Assembly: GCF_039543185.1 (NCBI RefSeq)
Contig: NZ_BAABJG010000055.1
Span: 483,864 to 547,863 of the forward strand
Reading direction: 5' to 3'
From: Paenibacillus_S vulneris
GTDB lineage: Bacteria > Bacillota > Bacilli > Paenibacillales > NBRC-103111
DNA: 64,000 nucleotides
Both the position numbers and the translations under genes were made by a program. Under the pieces are notes generated by a model. The model saw nothing but the letters and a program-made list of their open reading frames with translations. It was not told the DNA's origin and searched no databases. Shown here piece by piece: positions 48,619 to 57,348 of this stretch (the first letter of the stretch is position 1; the number at the start of each line of letters is the position of its first letter).

Positions 48619-49626
48619 ATGAGCAAACTATATAACATTGAAGTATCTAGCATGATCCAAGAAAAAAATATCATCGAGCTCTCGGAGCGCTATAAAACTA
48701 ATACAATTGACACGAGTGACAAAGAAATGATTGAAGTTCTAGATGCTTTCGCTAAAGAAGTTGGTACTTCTGGAAAAAGTCATGATAATAACTTCGTAAT
48801 GAGCGAACTCATCAAAAAAACAGTGGAACCACTAGTATTCCAGCCCGAAACAAGCATTCTTTCTAATGTCTTTAACATGGGTTCGATTGGTGAATTTGAT
48901 GAATCCATGTATACTGGTCTACCAAAAAACACAATTAAAGTTTATGATGCAAATCGTGGTGGTAACGTTCCTAAAAGTTATGTAGATCCATCCGTCTTCA
49001 ACCCTATTAAAACAGCTTTGCAGGTTGAAACTGAACTAAGTTACTCTGACCTTCGTAGGAACGGTTGGAAGTCTATTGCAAAAATGACTGAACTTACTCG
49101 TGAGGCATTTGAGCAAGAAATGTTTTATCGGTTGTTCGCAGGTGTTGATGCTGCACTAGATGCACTGTCTGGTGGAGATCAAGTAATTGACTCTGGTTCT
49201 GGTTTGACACAAGCAAACGCTGATACTCTGGCTCGTTACCTTCGTGACATGTCCGAAGGTAATCCATTCATGGTTGGATTGTCTAAGTACATCGATGGAT
49301 TTGCAAGAATGAGTGGCTATGAAACTTATCTAAGTAATGAAATGAAAAACGAATTGAACCGTGTTGGACGTTTGGCTTTGTTTGATGGGGTTGCACTCTC
49401 TTCCATTCCTACTGCGAAAAAGACAGCAAAAGGTCATACCCTTGTACCTGATAAACGTATTTTTGGTATTGCAGGTGTAATTGGAGATGCACAAATGCGT
49501 GGAGAGATGCGTCTATATGAGACTTATGACAATAATGCAGAAAAAGTTGATTTGAAATTCACTGGATACGACTTCGACTACGCAATCTACTACCTCGATA
49601 AAATTGCACGTATCTCGTTTACTTAA
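48619..49626 (+). CDS. Major capsid protein
   Basis: 335 residues in the HK97-like size range. Preceded by AGGAGGAAAATATATAAA. Features typical of capsid subunits: an N-terminal charged arm, PETSILSNVFNMGSIGEFDE, a spine-helix-like TREAFEQEMFYRLFAGVDAA, and a C-terminal beta domain (RIFGIAGVIGDAQMRGEMRL). Followed by a strong hairpin that would lower transcription of downstream genes. Corresponds to SPbeta YonB. Confidence 0.85.
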   Translation: MSKLYNIEVSSMIQEKNIIELSERYKTNTIDTSDKEMIEVLDAFAKEVGTSGKSHDNNFVMSELIKKTVEPLVFQPETSILSNVFNMGSIGEFDESMYTGLPKNTIKVYDANRGGNVPKSYVDPSVFNPIKTALQVETELSYSDLRRNGWKSIAKMTELTREAFEQEMFYRLFAGVDAALDALSGGDQVIDSGSGLTQANADTLARYLRDMSEGNPFMVGLSKYIDGFARMSGYETYLSNEMKNELNRVGRLALFDGVALSSIPTAKKTAKGHTLVPDKRIFGIAGVIGDAQMRGEMRLYETYDNNAEKVDLKFTGYDFDYAIYYLDKIARISFT

Positions 49627-49634
49627 AAAATATA

Positions 49635-49670
49635 GAATGAGAAGATAAAATTTAACTTATCTTCTCATTC
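49635..49670 (+). terminator. Hairpin/terminator after the major capsid gene
   Basis: GAATGAGAAGATAA...TTATCTTCTCATTC forms a 14-bp stem followed by TTCTC. A partial terminator here would keep capsid mRNA in excess over tail mRNA. Confidence 0.75.
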
Positions 49671-49707
49671 TTCTCAAACAATATAAATTAGGGGAGAAAT
49701 TTTATAT

Positions 49708-50421
49708 ATGAGTATCGATTTGCTAAATGGAAAAATTAGAGTTTATAATTACGAACGGTCTCCTGTCGGATTTCCTAGTCAACACAATCAACAAGGAGTG
49801 TTTCTTAGAGGTAGAGATGATGATGAAGATTTTGTTGTTGAAAGAGCCGCATTTGATGATGTCGAAGCAGAGAACTCTAAATCAGATTTATTTAAGGTGG
49901 GTCGAGTTCGTTTTCACCCTGATGAAGAAGATGAAGTTTACTTGAAATTAGGGATTGAAGATAAAGAGAACATTTTGACTGATAAACAATTAACTGAACT
50001 GTTAATGACTGATACCATCGAAAATGTTAAAAGAATTTGTAGTCTGAAATCCATCACACTTGTTTCTCGAATGAAATCAATGTTATTTACAATGGAAAGA
50101 GCAGGTAAGATTCCGCCTCCTCGAATTATTTCTACAGTAATTGAAAGAGGAAATGAATTAATTAGTGGTGGGAAGCGAAATCCAAATAGCGAAATTAATA
50201 AGATCCTTCAAGCCGAAAAGAAGGCTAATGATGAAAGTAAACTTAAAGAAACATTAGATAATTTACAAAGAGAAGTTGAAAACCTGAGAAAAGAAAAAGA
50301 AGAAGAAGCTAAAAATAAGGATGCTTTGCTTGCAAAATCTCAATCAGCAATTGAAGAATTACTAAAAAAGGTTGAAGAATTATCTAAACCAAAAGCAGGA
50401 AGACCTCCTAGAAATGAATAG
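49708..50421 (+). CDS. Structural-region protein with coiled coil and AT-hook-like tail
   Basis: 237 residues. N-terminal half acidic (RGRDDDEDFVVERAAFDDVE); then a coiled coil (about 175-225, KLKETLDNLQREVENLRKEK); ends KPKAGRPPRNE, an AT-hook-like GRP motif. Position after the capsid suggests a head-completion or internal protein. Corresponds to SPbeta YonA by order. Confidence 0.6.
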   Translation: MSIDLLNGKIRVYNYERSPVGFPSQHNQQGVFLRGRDDDEDFVVERAAFDDVEAENSKSDLFKVGRVRFHPDEEDEVYLKLGIEDKENILTDKQLTELLMTDTIENVKRICSLKSITLVSRMKSMLFTMERAGKIPPPRIISTVIERGNELISGGKRNPNSEINKILQAEKKANDESKLKETLDNLQREVENLRKEKEEEAKNKDALLAKSQSAIEELLKKVEELSKPKAGRPPRNE

Positions 50422-50431
50422 GTGATAATCA

Positions 50432-50911
50432 TTGGGAACCTCTTTTAAACCTATTTTCGATAAATTCATAAAAAAACTCAAGAATGATGATCAGTTTTTT
50501 TCATACAAAGATATGCCTGATAGTGAAATTGAGGAGATGGTGCAAAGCCATTTAAATAGTCTGTTAGATCGAGGTGTTTCTTATATTTATAAGTTTGGAA
50601 ACCCTGATATTGACTTATACTCTAGAGATGAGGAACTTCAGGTATTTGAGGAAGACTTGGTGAATCAAGAGATTGATTTACTTGCAGACTTAATGTACAT
50701 GTCTTATGTTCAAGAGCAGAGAAACAGAATTAAAACCTTTGGTATTACTTATAAGTCCTCTGAACTTAACGTTTTTTCCCCAGCAAACGAAAGAAAATCC
50801 ACTCTTGAAATGATAAAAACTATTGAAGATGCTTCTGACAGTGCTGTTCAAAACTATCTTGCTCGCGACAGGCAGACTTGGAACTACAAAAGTATCTATG
50901 GAAGTGTTTAG
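50432..50911 (+). CDS. Putative head-tail connector protein
   Basis: 159 residues, TTG start at 50432-50434 after AGGTGAT. Begins MGTSFKPIFDKFIKKLKNDD; mostly helical with acidic surface (DMPDSEIEEMVQSHLNSLLD), the usual look of a connector (gp6/gp15-type adaptor). Position supports this; sequence alone does not prove it. Confidence 0.6.
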   Translation: MGTSFKPIFDKFIKKLKNDDQFFSYKDMPDSEIEEMVQSHLNSLLDRGVSYIYKFGNPDIDLYSRDEELQVFEEDLVNQEIDLLADLMYMSYVQEQRNRIKTFGITYKSSELNVFSPANERKSTLEMIKTIEDASDSAVQNYLARDRQTWNYKSIYGSV

Positions 50912-50913
50912 AA

Positions 50914-52188
50914 ATGAATATTTTGGAGATTAAAAATTACAAAAGATTCGTTGAGAATGGAGAATATAATAATTCTTTAGTCGAAAAATTATCAGACAGA
51001 TATAGTCAACAAGAACAAGAAAGTATCTCGCACTTTGATATACTTATAAACTCTACACGAGCAAATACTATATACAAGAATGGCATTTCCTATAAGTGTA
51101 TTATTGATTTCGGTAATCTCCCTAAAAAAAACAGTCTAAATAGTTCCTACAATAGAGAGATTTTGACTAAACATAGTGATGGTATTAATTCTGGTGATAT
51201 TGTTGAATTTGAAAATAAATACACTAGGAACAAAGAAATATATATGCTTTTAAGAACAGTTGAGACTAGAGATGGTTATGATCTTAGTATTATGCAAAGT
51301 ATCTTAGGAACAATAAAATGGATAGATAATACTGATATTATACGTGAAACCCCATTTACTTATCGCCTTGATTTTTATCGTGGTGCTGGAGTGATCGATG
51401 ATAAGGTGCTTTCTATGCCATCTGAGAAACGATATATTTATGTTCAAAAAAACGAAGATACATTGAGATTAAGTAAAGGAAAGCGATTCATTTTTGACGG
51501 AAGACCATGGAAATTGACCGCAATAGATAGTCTTTTGTCAGGATTAATCTATTTTGAACTCGAAGAAGATGAGTATAACTCCGCAAAAGACAGTTTAGAT
51601 CTAAGAATTGCTGATTATAACGATAATGTAGCTGATTACTCAGTCACAATTTTGAATGGAAACTATGTGTCGTTTGAGAAAACACAAACACTTCAACTTA
51701 ATGTAGAAGTAAAAAATCGTGGTATTATAGTAAGTAATCCTCTTTTGTCCTATTTCGTTAGTGATATGACAATAGCCACAATCAGCGAATCAGGTCTTAT
51801 TATTCCACATAAACAAGGGCATCTCTATGTTTCAGTCACTTATAAAAATGTCTCCACTCAAATCGAAATCAATATCACTGAAACATTAACACACAACTAC
51901 ACTGTTGAAATTCTTGGTGAGTCTGCGCTAAAGGTTAAATCATCAAAAATGTACACTTGTGTATTCAGACGAAATGGGGAGGCTATTCCTTATAAAAGCA
52001 TCTTCTCATTAACTTCAGATGATGGTATATCCCATTCTGACTTGGCAGTAATTACAAGTCAGGATGAAGCAAGTAATACTTGCATGATTAAGGCTGGTGA
52101 AAAAACAGGCTATATCTGGCTTCATGTTAGGAATGAAAACGAGCTGATTAAAAATAAGATAAGAATTCAAATTAAGCCATTATATTAA
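50914..52188 (+). CDS. Structural protein with Ig-like (BIG2-type) domain, 424 aa
   Basis: ATG at 50914 chosen (GGAAGTG upstream, non-overlapping). N-terminal two-thirds are unassigned, with beta-rich segments (SGDIVEFENKYTRNKEIYML). A BIG2-like immunoglobulin repeat begins near residue 240: LSYFVSDMTIATISESGLII then HKQGHLYVSVTYKN. Ig-like domains decorate heads, tail tubes or tips and bind carbohydrates. Sits between connector and tail genes. Confidence 0.7.
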   Translation: MNILEIKNYKRFVENGEYNNSLVEKLSDRYSQQEQESISHFDILINSTRANTIYKNGISYKCIIDFGNLPKKNSLNSSYNREILTKHSDGINSGDIVEFENKYTRNKEIYMLLRTVETRDGYDLSIMQSILGTIKWIDNTDIIRETPFTYRLDFYRGAGVIDDKVLSMPSEKRYIYVQKNEDTLRLSKGKRFIFDGRPWKLTAIDSLLSGLIYFELEEDEYNSAKDSLDLRIADYNDNVADYSVTILNGNYVSFEKTQTLQLNVEVKNRGIIVSNPLLSYFVSDMTIATISESGLIIPHKQGHLYVSVTYKNVSTQIEINITETLTHNYTVEILGESALKVKSSKMYTCVFRRNGEAIPYKSIFSLTSDDGISHSDLAVITSQDEASNTCMIKAGEKTGYIWLHVRNENELIKNKIRIQIKPLY

Positions 52189-52204
52189 GGGAGGCAGCAT
52201 ATAC

Positions 52205-52714
52205 ATGGGACAAGCCATTGTAAAAGTAAGTGAACTTGGAGTAGATAGTTTTATTTCAGGCACTAATAATAACTATCTCGTATTCAAGAAAATTCCATAT
52301 GCTAAACAAAGCAGCAGTGGAATTGATAATGTTTATAGTTTTAATGGAATAACTGCAACAGAAATTATTGATGCAGACCTAGATGTAACTTTAACTGGCA
52401 GCGATTATGCATTTTCTGTTGGTACAGATAACCAAATTAAACTTGCCTTTGCTAAAACCCTCCATCCAACTAAAGCATCTGCACTCGATGCACTAAAAAA
52501 TGCTGACGTTACTTATGTTCAAGGTAATTTGAAATCAGATGGAAGCAATTTCACATTAATTGTTCGTAATAGTCTAGGTGAAGAAGTTCATCGAACAACA
52601 CCCGTAACATTGGATCAGATCACAAAAATCATCTCTACATTTGTTGATACGCGTGATGTTGAAGCTGATGGTACAGTTGAGTTTAAAGTGTTGAAAAATT
52701 ACATAAATTCGTGA
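52205..52714 (+). CDS. Structural-region protein, 169 aa
   Basis: ATG after GGGAGGCAGCATATAC. Beta-rich, rich in Thr/Ser/Asn; begins MGQAIVKVSELGVDSFISGT. Such composition fits a tail-tube-like or decoration protein. Not recognised precisely. Confidence 0.6.
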   Translation: MGQAIVKVSELGVDSFISGTNNNYLVFKKIPYAKQSSSGIDNVYSFNGITATEIIDADLDVTLTGSDYAFSVGTDNQIKLAFAKTLHPTKASALDALKNADVTYVQGNLKSDGSNFTLIVRNSLGEEVHRTTPVTLDQITKIISTFVDTRDVEADGTVEFKVLKNYINS

Positions 52715-52732
52715 TTTTAAGAAGGTGATTTT

Positions 52733-53206
52733 TTGGCCCGACTACAGGAACTAAATGAGTATAAATTTACAATTATCAACCGACTGTTAGAGTCCGAAGA
52801 TTTATGCAAGGCACTACACTATGCTGATACTGACTTTCGAAATAAAGAAACTATTGCAGATCCAAGTAGCCTAGTATATACAAATATTTTTCCACATCGA
52901 TTCATTCCTGATCTTAATGAGACTAAACAAACATACATAACTGTACATTTTAGAAGATTTCAACTAGCAAATAATGGCTTCAAGAATGGGCTAATATGTA
53001 TTAATATCTTTACACATCGCGACCTATTTAAAACGGATTACGGATGTACACGTATTGATTATTTGTTAAACAAGATTGATGAATTATTCAATCAAAAAAG
53101 AGGAGTCGGAATAGGAAAATTGGAATTTCACGAAATGGATGAGATCGCTATAAATGATAAGTATCAGGGTGCTTTTATATGTTACAAACCAATTGACTTT
53201 AATTAG
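52733..53206 (+). CDS. Putative tail terminator or completion protein
   Basis: 157 residues, TTG start at 52733-52735 after GAAGGTGATTT. Alpha/beta: begins MARLQELNEYKFTIINRLLE; then KQTYITVHFRRFQLANNGFK and a long helix. Its size and place match a tail terminator in long-tailed phages. Position-based. Confidence 0.55.
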   Translation: MARLQELNEYKFTIINRLLESEDLCKALHYADTDFRNKETIADPSSLVYTNIFPHRFIPDLNETKQTYITVHFRRFQLANNGFKNGLICINIFTHRDLFKTDYGCTRIDYLLNKIDELFNQKRGVGIGKLEFHEMDEIAINDKYQGAFICYKPIDFN

Positions 53207-53214
53207 GTGACATT

Positions 53215-53928
53215 ATGACAGATCGACTTGGTAATTTTCTCGGCCTTCCATCTGAGATTAATAATGTAAAACTCTACTCTCCTACTATAGATAGTATCGG
53301 TAAGATTGGGGAAGTAAAATATAATGTTTATTTAACATTAGCTTCTTTTAATAAAGAAAGTATCCTCAAAAATATATTTGGAGTTTCAGATGAGAATTAT
53401 TTAAGCATAAAAAACGAAAATTCCTTCGATGTTCTTACATCGATTCCAACAGTCGTGAATGCAACGAAAGAGGCAATATCATTTTTTTCAAAATGTGAAA
53501 TTGATTTCGATCATATTTCCTCTTCATACATTTCTAGTGGCAGCCCCATTATCACCAAAGAAAATTATTGTGAATTTTCAAAAATCATTAAAAGATTAAA
53601 TGGGATAAACGAAGAAGATGCTTCCATAAAATATAAGAATGAAAAGACAAAGATGTTGCATGAAAAACTTCTCAAGTTAAGAGCAAAGTACAAAAAGAAT
53701 GAAAACGAATCATTAGATTTAAAGGATTTGTTATCAATTCTATGCAATGCAGATGGTAATGGAATAAATATATTCAATGTTGGCAATCTGACGATTTATC
53801 AAGTTTATGAACACTTTGAAAGATTAAACATTAAAGAGCAACACACTAGATTGTTAAAGGTTTGGGCTAATGGATATCTCGGGAAGGATGACAAGTTGCC
53901 AGAATGGATTATAAAAAGCAAGTTATAA
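53215..53928 (+). CDS. Structural-region protein, 237 aa
   Basis: Start 6 bases after the preceding stop with AGGTGAC. Begins MTDRLGNFLGLPSEINNVKL; predicted mostly helical in the C-terminal half (KIIKRLNGINEEDASIKYKN). Directly upstream of the tail tube gene. Not recognised. Confidence 0.6.
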   Translation: MTDRLGNFLGLPSEINNVKLYSPTIDSIGKIGEVKYNVYLTLASFNKESILKNIFGVSDENYLSIKNENSFDVLTSIPTVVNATKEAISFFSKCEIDFDHISSSYISSGSPIITKENYCEFSKIIKRLNGINEEDASIKYKNEKTKMLHEKLLKLRAKYKKNENESLDLKDLLSILCNADGNGINIFNVGNLTIYQVYEHFERLNIKEQHTRLLKVWANGYLGKDDKLPEWIIKSKL

Positions 53929-53947
53929 ATAAAGGAGGAAATATTCA

Positions 53948-54727
53948 ATGGCACTTCAATTAGGACGTTATGGTTCTAGAGAAATCATGGATTTTCAAAT
54001 TTTCAATTTTAGTACAAAAAAACCAATTATGACAATGGACTATGCTACTTCTGCACAAACTGAAAATACAGCAGAAACAGTGTATGCACGTGGCGGAAGC
54101 GGCAACCCTCGTCGAATCGCTTGGCACGGCGATAAGCAAACAACCATTACTGTTGAGACACAGATTTTCACTATGCAGCATCTTGCTTTGCTTGCAGGAG
54201 AAGACATTTCTTCTGGCAACAACGAGATTTACAAAAGTGAAATTGCTACTGTAGAAGATGGTGGCTCTGGCAAGAAAACTGTAAAACTTAAAAAAACTCC
54301 TGTTGGTCAAACGGCTGATGTTGCAGTCTTTTCTTATGTAAAAGGTATCTTAGGTGCATCTCATGAAGTCGAAGCAATTTCTAATAATGAACTTACGCTT
54401 GTTAGTACAGCAACTGCTAAAGTTGGAGAGGAAGTTCAAGTTTATTATAGATGGCAAGCTACTAGTTCGCATAAACTTTCCTTTACTACAAAAGGGTTTC
54501 CTCCTTATGTGTTTATGGTTGGTGATACTGTATATGCTGATGAGATTGCGGGCGAAATGGTATCGTCTCAATTGAAATACTACAAGGCAAAGTTACAACC
54601 GAACTTTACAGTTAGTAATTCCCCAACGGGCGATCCATCATCGCTAAGTCTTGTGTTCGATGTATTCCCTGTAAAGGTAGACGGTGTAGATACTTTGTAT
54701 GACATGATTATGTATGAGGATGAGTAA
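53948..54727 (+). CDS. Putative major tail tube protein
   Basis: 259 residues, AAAGGAGGAAATATTCA upstream. Begins MALQLGRYGSREIMDFQIFN; beta-rich throughout with TVETQIFTMQHLALLAGEDI and KTTPVGQTADVAVFSYVKGI-like regular strands. Good codon usage and strong ribosome binding site fit an abundant protein. It lies before the chaperone-like gene and the tape measure, as tail tube genes usually do. Confidence 0.7.
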   Translation: MALQLGRYGSREIMDFQIFNFSTKKPIMTMDYATSAQTENTAETVYARGGSGNPRRIAWHGDKQTTITVETQIFTMQHLALLAGEDISSGNNEIYKSEIATVEDGGSGKKTVKLKKTPVGQTADVAVFSYVKGILGASHEVEAISNNELTLVSTATAKVGEEVQVYYRWQATSSHKLSFTTKGFPPYVFMVGDTVYADEIAGEMVSSQLKYYKAKLQPNFTVSNSPTGDPSSLSLVFDVFPVKVDGVDTLYDMIMYEDE

Positions 54728-54828
54728 TACAACAATTGGCAGGAGATTGTCTTCTGCCTTCTCATCTTGAGATGCTCTATTATAGGGCTTTTGAATATGG
54801 GAACAAAATATATTTAAGGAGAATAACC

Positions 54829-55311
54829 ATGGGACAACTAACAATTTCCTCTATTAATAAAGCACACACTAAAGAATTTAATGTTCAAGAAAAAGTTTTT
54901 CTAAAAAATGGTGATCATATATTAATTCAAAAGAAATTTAAGAGAACCAGTATTCAAAGATTAATACTTGATTATCAAGATATTTTGGACCAATTGCGTA
55001 AAAAAGAGATTACTATGGAAGTCGTCAAAGACATTACATTTATTTACTATATGCTACTTCTTCGACATTTCACAAATTTATCAAATATACCAAGCGATAT
55101 TGAAAAAATGGTAATTGTTTGCGAGAAACTTATCGATTTGGACTTGCTGGATGAAATTATGGGGCATTTCCTAGAAACTGAATTAGAGAAGGTGCAAAAT
55201 ATGATTAAACAAGTTAGTGACAATAGTCATTTAATAAGTGATCAGATGAGAGAGATATTTTCTCATGCAATAATTCAAGAAACTGTTTATGGTGAAGAAG
55301 TTGAACTTTAA
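54829..55311 (+). CDS. Putative tail assembly chaperone, 160 aa
   Basis: ATG at 54829-54831 chosen (AAGGAGAATAACC upstream); the longer reading has no site. Helical in the second half (IEKMVIVCEKLIDLDLLDEI). The position between tail tube and tape measure is typical for tail assembly chaperones (gpG-like). Its end overlaps the next gene by 23 bp. I saw no clear slippery sequence for a programmed frameshift. Confidence 0.6.
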   Translation: MGQLTISSINKAHTKEFNVQEKVFLKNGDHILIQKKFKRTSIQRLILDYQDILDQLRKKEITMEVVKDITFIYYMLLLRHFTNLSNIPSDIEKMVIVCEKLIDLDLLDEIMGHFLETELEKVQNMIKQVSDNSHLISDQMREIFSHAIIQETVYGEEVEL

Positions 55312-55732
55312 TAGCCTTAATGATTTATTCAAACATATTGAACATAAAATTAGTAATACTTTAAAAGATAATGTGGCGAAAACTGTAAAAGATCAACTTC
55401 ATCGAGTAATTGAAGATGTAACTTATGAACAATATACTCCATCTCAATATATAAGAACTCATGAACTAAGTGATATATCAAATATGGAAGTTAGTGTAAT
55501 TAATAATAACACAATTCAAATTATTAGTACGAGGCATGATGGTAACACAGACATTGCTAGGGTGATTGCTACAGGTATTGGATATCAATGGATGAATTCT
55601 GCTATTGCACGAATGAAGCCACCATTAGAGAGAAACTTTTATGAGGACACAATGAACTTCCTATTGCTTAGTGGTAAACATATCGATGAATTTAAAAAAG
55701 GTATGCAATTAAGAGGAATAAAAGTGGATTAG
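55289..55732 (+). CDS. Minor tail or neck protein, 147 aa
   Basis: Overlaps the previous gene by 23 bp; no clear ribosome binding site for ATG 55289, so coupled translation is likely. The motif YTPSQYIRTHELSDISNMEV is characteristic of HK97 gp10-like neck/minor tail proteins (Y-x-P-x-x-Y-x-R-T). C-terminal part GYQWMNSAIARMKPPLERNF is helical. Confidence 0.65.
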   Translation: MVKKLNFNSLNDLFKHIEHKISNTLKDNVAKTVKDQLHRVIEDVTYEQYTPSQYIRTHELSDISNMEVSVINNNTIQIISTRHDGNTDIARVIATGIGYQWMNSAIARMKPPLERNFYEDTMNFLLLSGKHIDEFKKGMQLRGIKVD

Positions 55733-55755
55733 TATTTCCATGGGAAGGTGAGCAA

Positions 55756-56760
55756 ATGAACAAGAAAAAAATTGAAAAAAACACATTGAGAGAGCCAGCG
55801 GCGCGATTACCAGATATCACAGAGGATATGTGGCTCACGGTCAATGAAGATTATAGGAATTTGGTCGAGGAGTACTTATCAGTACAAGCCCATAGTGGTG
55901 AAACTAAAAAACAATACACAAGTTGTCTTAAACAGTTTGGATGGTATGTTGCAAATTCAATGAATAACAAAATGTTCTACAAATTAACAAAGCGTGATTT
56001 TCTACGTTATATTAGCTTTTTACGTGATACGAGAAAGATGTCATCTAGTGCAATTAGTTTAAGAAAAGCTTGTGTTTCAAGTTTATGTAATTATATTGAG
56101 AATGTAGTTGCTGAAGATGATGATAACTATAAGTCATTTAGGAATTTTACACGAGGACTTCCTGCAATCCCTAAAAACCGAGTCTACGATAAAATCAAGG
56201 TAACAAAAGATGAATACGATTATTTGATGCAAGTTTTAGAAAGCGATGAAAATTATCTGGGTATGGCATGGCTTGCAGTTGCATTTAGGGTTGGAGCTAG
56301 GAGATCTGAGATTATCCAATTTAAAAGTGAAATTATCAATTATGAAGTTCCAGACGGACAAAATTATGTTTTATCTCATCAGGTCAGAGGAAAAGGTAGA
56401 AGCACAGATGGCAAGATTCTTCAGTACATGATTCCACTTGATGTATTGCCCCATATTAAAAAGTGGCTAATTGTACGCGGCTACGATCATGAATATATCT
56501 TCACTTCTAAGTATGGTGGGTTAATTAATAAAGTCTCTTCTACTTGGGCAGATGATTTTTGCGCAAACACATTATCTGATATTTTAGGAAGAAGAATTAA
56601 TGTTCATATATTTAAGAATTCTTGTATTACATATTTACTTGAAAGTGGAATTGAAATTTCCTTAGTCTCGAAATTCGTTGCTCACCATGAAAATATTTCA
56701 ACTACATCTATTTATGATCTTCGTGATTTTGAAGAAGAAAAGAACCAAATTTTCAATTAA
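55756..56760 (+). CDS. Tyrosine-recombinase-like protein in the tail operon (YomM-like)
   Basis: 334 residues with a core-binding domain (about 30-125) and a tyrosine recombinase catalytic domain. Arg182 (GARRSE), Lys213 or Lys220, His310/His311 and Tyr320 (STTSIYDL) are in place. However, box II, normally HxLRHxxAT, reads HIFKNSC: the catalytic Arg is Lys287 and the following His is Asn288. It is therefore probably inactive or altered in catalysis. SPbeta has a YomM recombinase-like gene at the same place before the tape measure. A structural or DNA-binding role is plausible. Confidence 0.8.
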   Translation: MNKKKIEKNTLREPAARLPDITEDMWLTVNEDYRNLVEEYLSVQAHSGETKKQYTSCLKQFGWYVANSMNNKMFYKLTKRDFLRYISFLRDTRKMSSSAISLRKACVSSLCNYIENVVAEDDDNYKSFRNFTRGLPAIPKNRVYDKIKVTKDEYDYLMQVLESDENYLGMAWLAVAFRVGARRSEIIQFKSEIINYEVPDGQNYVLSHQVRGKGRSTDGKILQYMIPLDVLPHIKKWLIVRGYDHEYIFTSKYGGLINKVSSTWADDFCANTLSDILGRRINVHIFKNSCITYLLESGIEISLVSKFVAHHENISTTSIYDLRDFEEEKNQIFN

Positions 56761-56787
56761 ATTCATTGTGCTGAAAGGAAACCGGTT

Positions 56788-57219
56788 ATGAGGCTATATA
56801 ATTATGAACTAGCATCATTTATAGAATTTCTAATCAAACTTAAACTGATTGATCAAAAAAGTCGTATGCGTTCAAGACTAGTAAATATGCTAAGAGAGAA
56901 ATTCAAACTATTTCAAGAAGAGCATTATCAATTAATCAAGGAGTATTCCAACCTTGATAATAATGGGGAGCCTAAGATTATAGAAGTTAATGGTCAAAGA
57001 CAGTTCGATGTTCATGATATTGAAGCATTTAATAGAGCATTTCAAGAACTTCAAAATGAAGAAGTCTGTATCGAACAAAACCAAGAAAATAAAAAAATGC
57101 TTTTGAGTGTGAAAGAATCCGTTTTATTTTGTGGACTTGAATTCGAGGGAGAAGAACAATTCACCTACGAAAGATATTGTGATATTGTCGATCAAGTTAT
57201 CTATGTGCAAGAAAATTAA
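56788..57219 (+). CDS. Hypothetical protein before the tape measure, 143 aa
   Basis: ATG after GAAAGGAAACCGGTT. Begins MRLYNYELASFIEFLIKLKL; helical with an acidic C-terminal part (FCGLEFEGEEQFTYERYCDI). Corresponds by position to SPbeta yomL or yomK. Not recognised. Confidence 0.65.
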   Translation: MRLYNYELASFIEFLIKLKLIDQKSRMRSRLVNMLREKFKLFQEEHYQLIKEYSNLDNNGEPKIIEVNGQRQFDVHDIEAFNRAFQELQNEEVCIEQNQENKKMLLSVKESVLFCGLEFEGEEQFTYERYCDIVDQVIYVQEN

Positions 57220-57274
57220 CTTCTTTATTGAAACCAATCACATCTAACAGGTGTGATTACTTTTGTTAAAGAAT

Positions 57275-57327
57275 ATAAAACACACATTTTATAGGAAGAT
57301 AGCCATCAGAGCTACTTCCTTTTTTTT
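57275..57327 (+). promoter_or_regulatory. Palindrome copy plus terminator upstream of the tape measure gene
   Basis: An exact 18-bp copy ATAAAA-CACACA-TTTTAT (57275-57292) is followed at once by a stem GGAAG-a-TAGC / GCTA-CTTCC and eight T residues (57294-57327). The only exact palindrome found in the rightward late region. The terminator would stop transcription before the tape measure gene unless it is read through. Confidence 0.7.
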
Positions 57328-57348
57328 ATTTTAAAAAGGAGTGGTAAT

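Noticed and set aside
54736..54828. N-terminal extension of the tail assembly chaperone candidate
   Set aside because: The extension has no ribosome binding site, and AAGGAG precedes the internal ATG at 54829.
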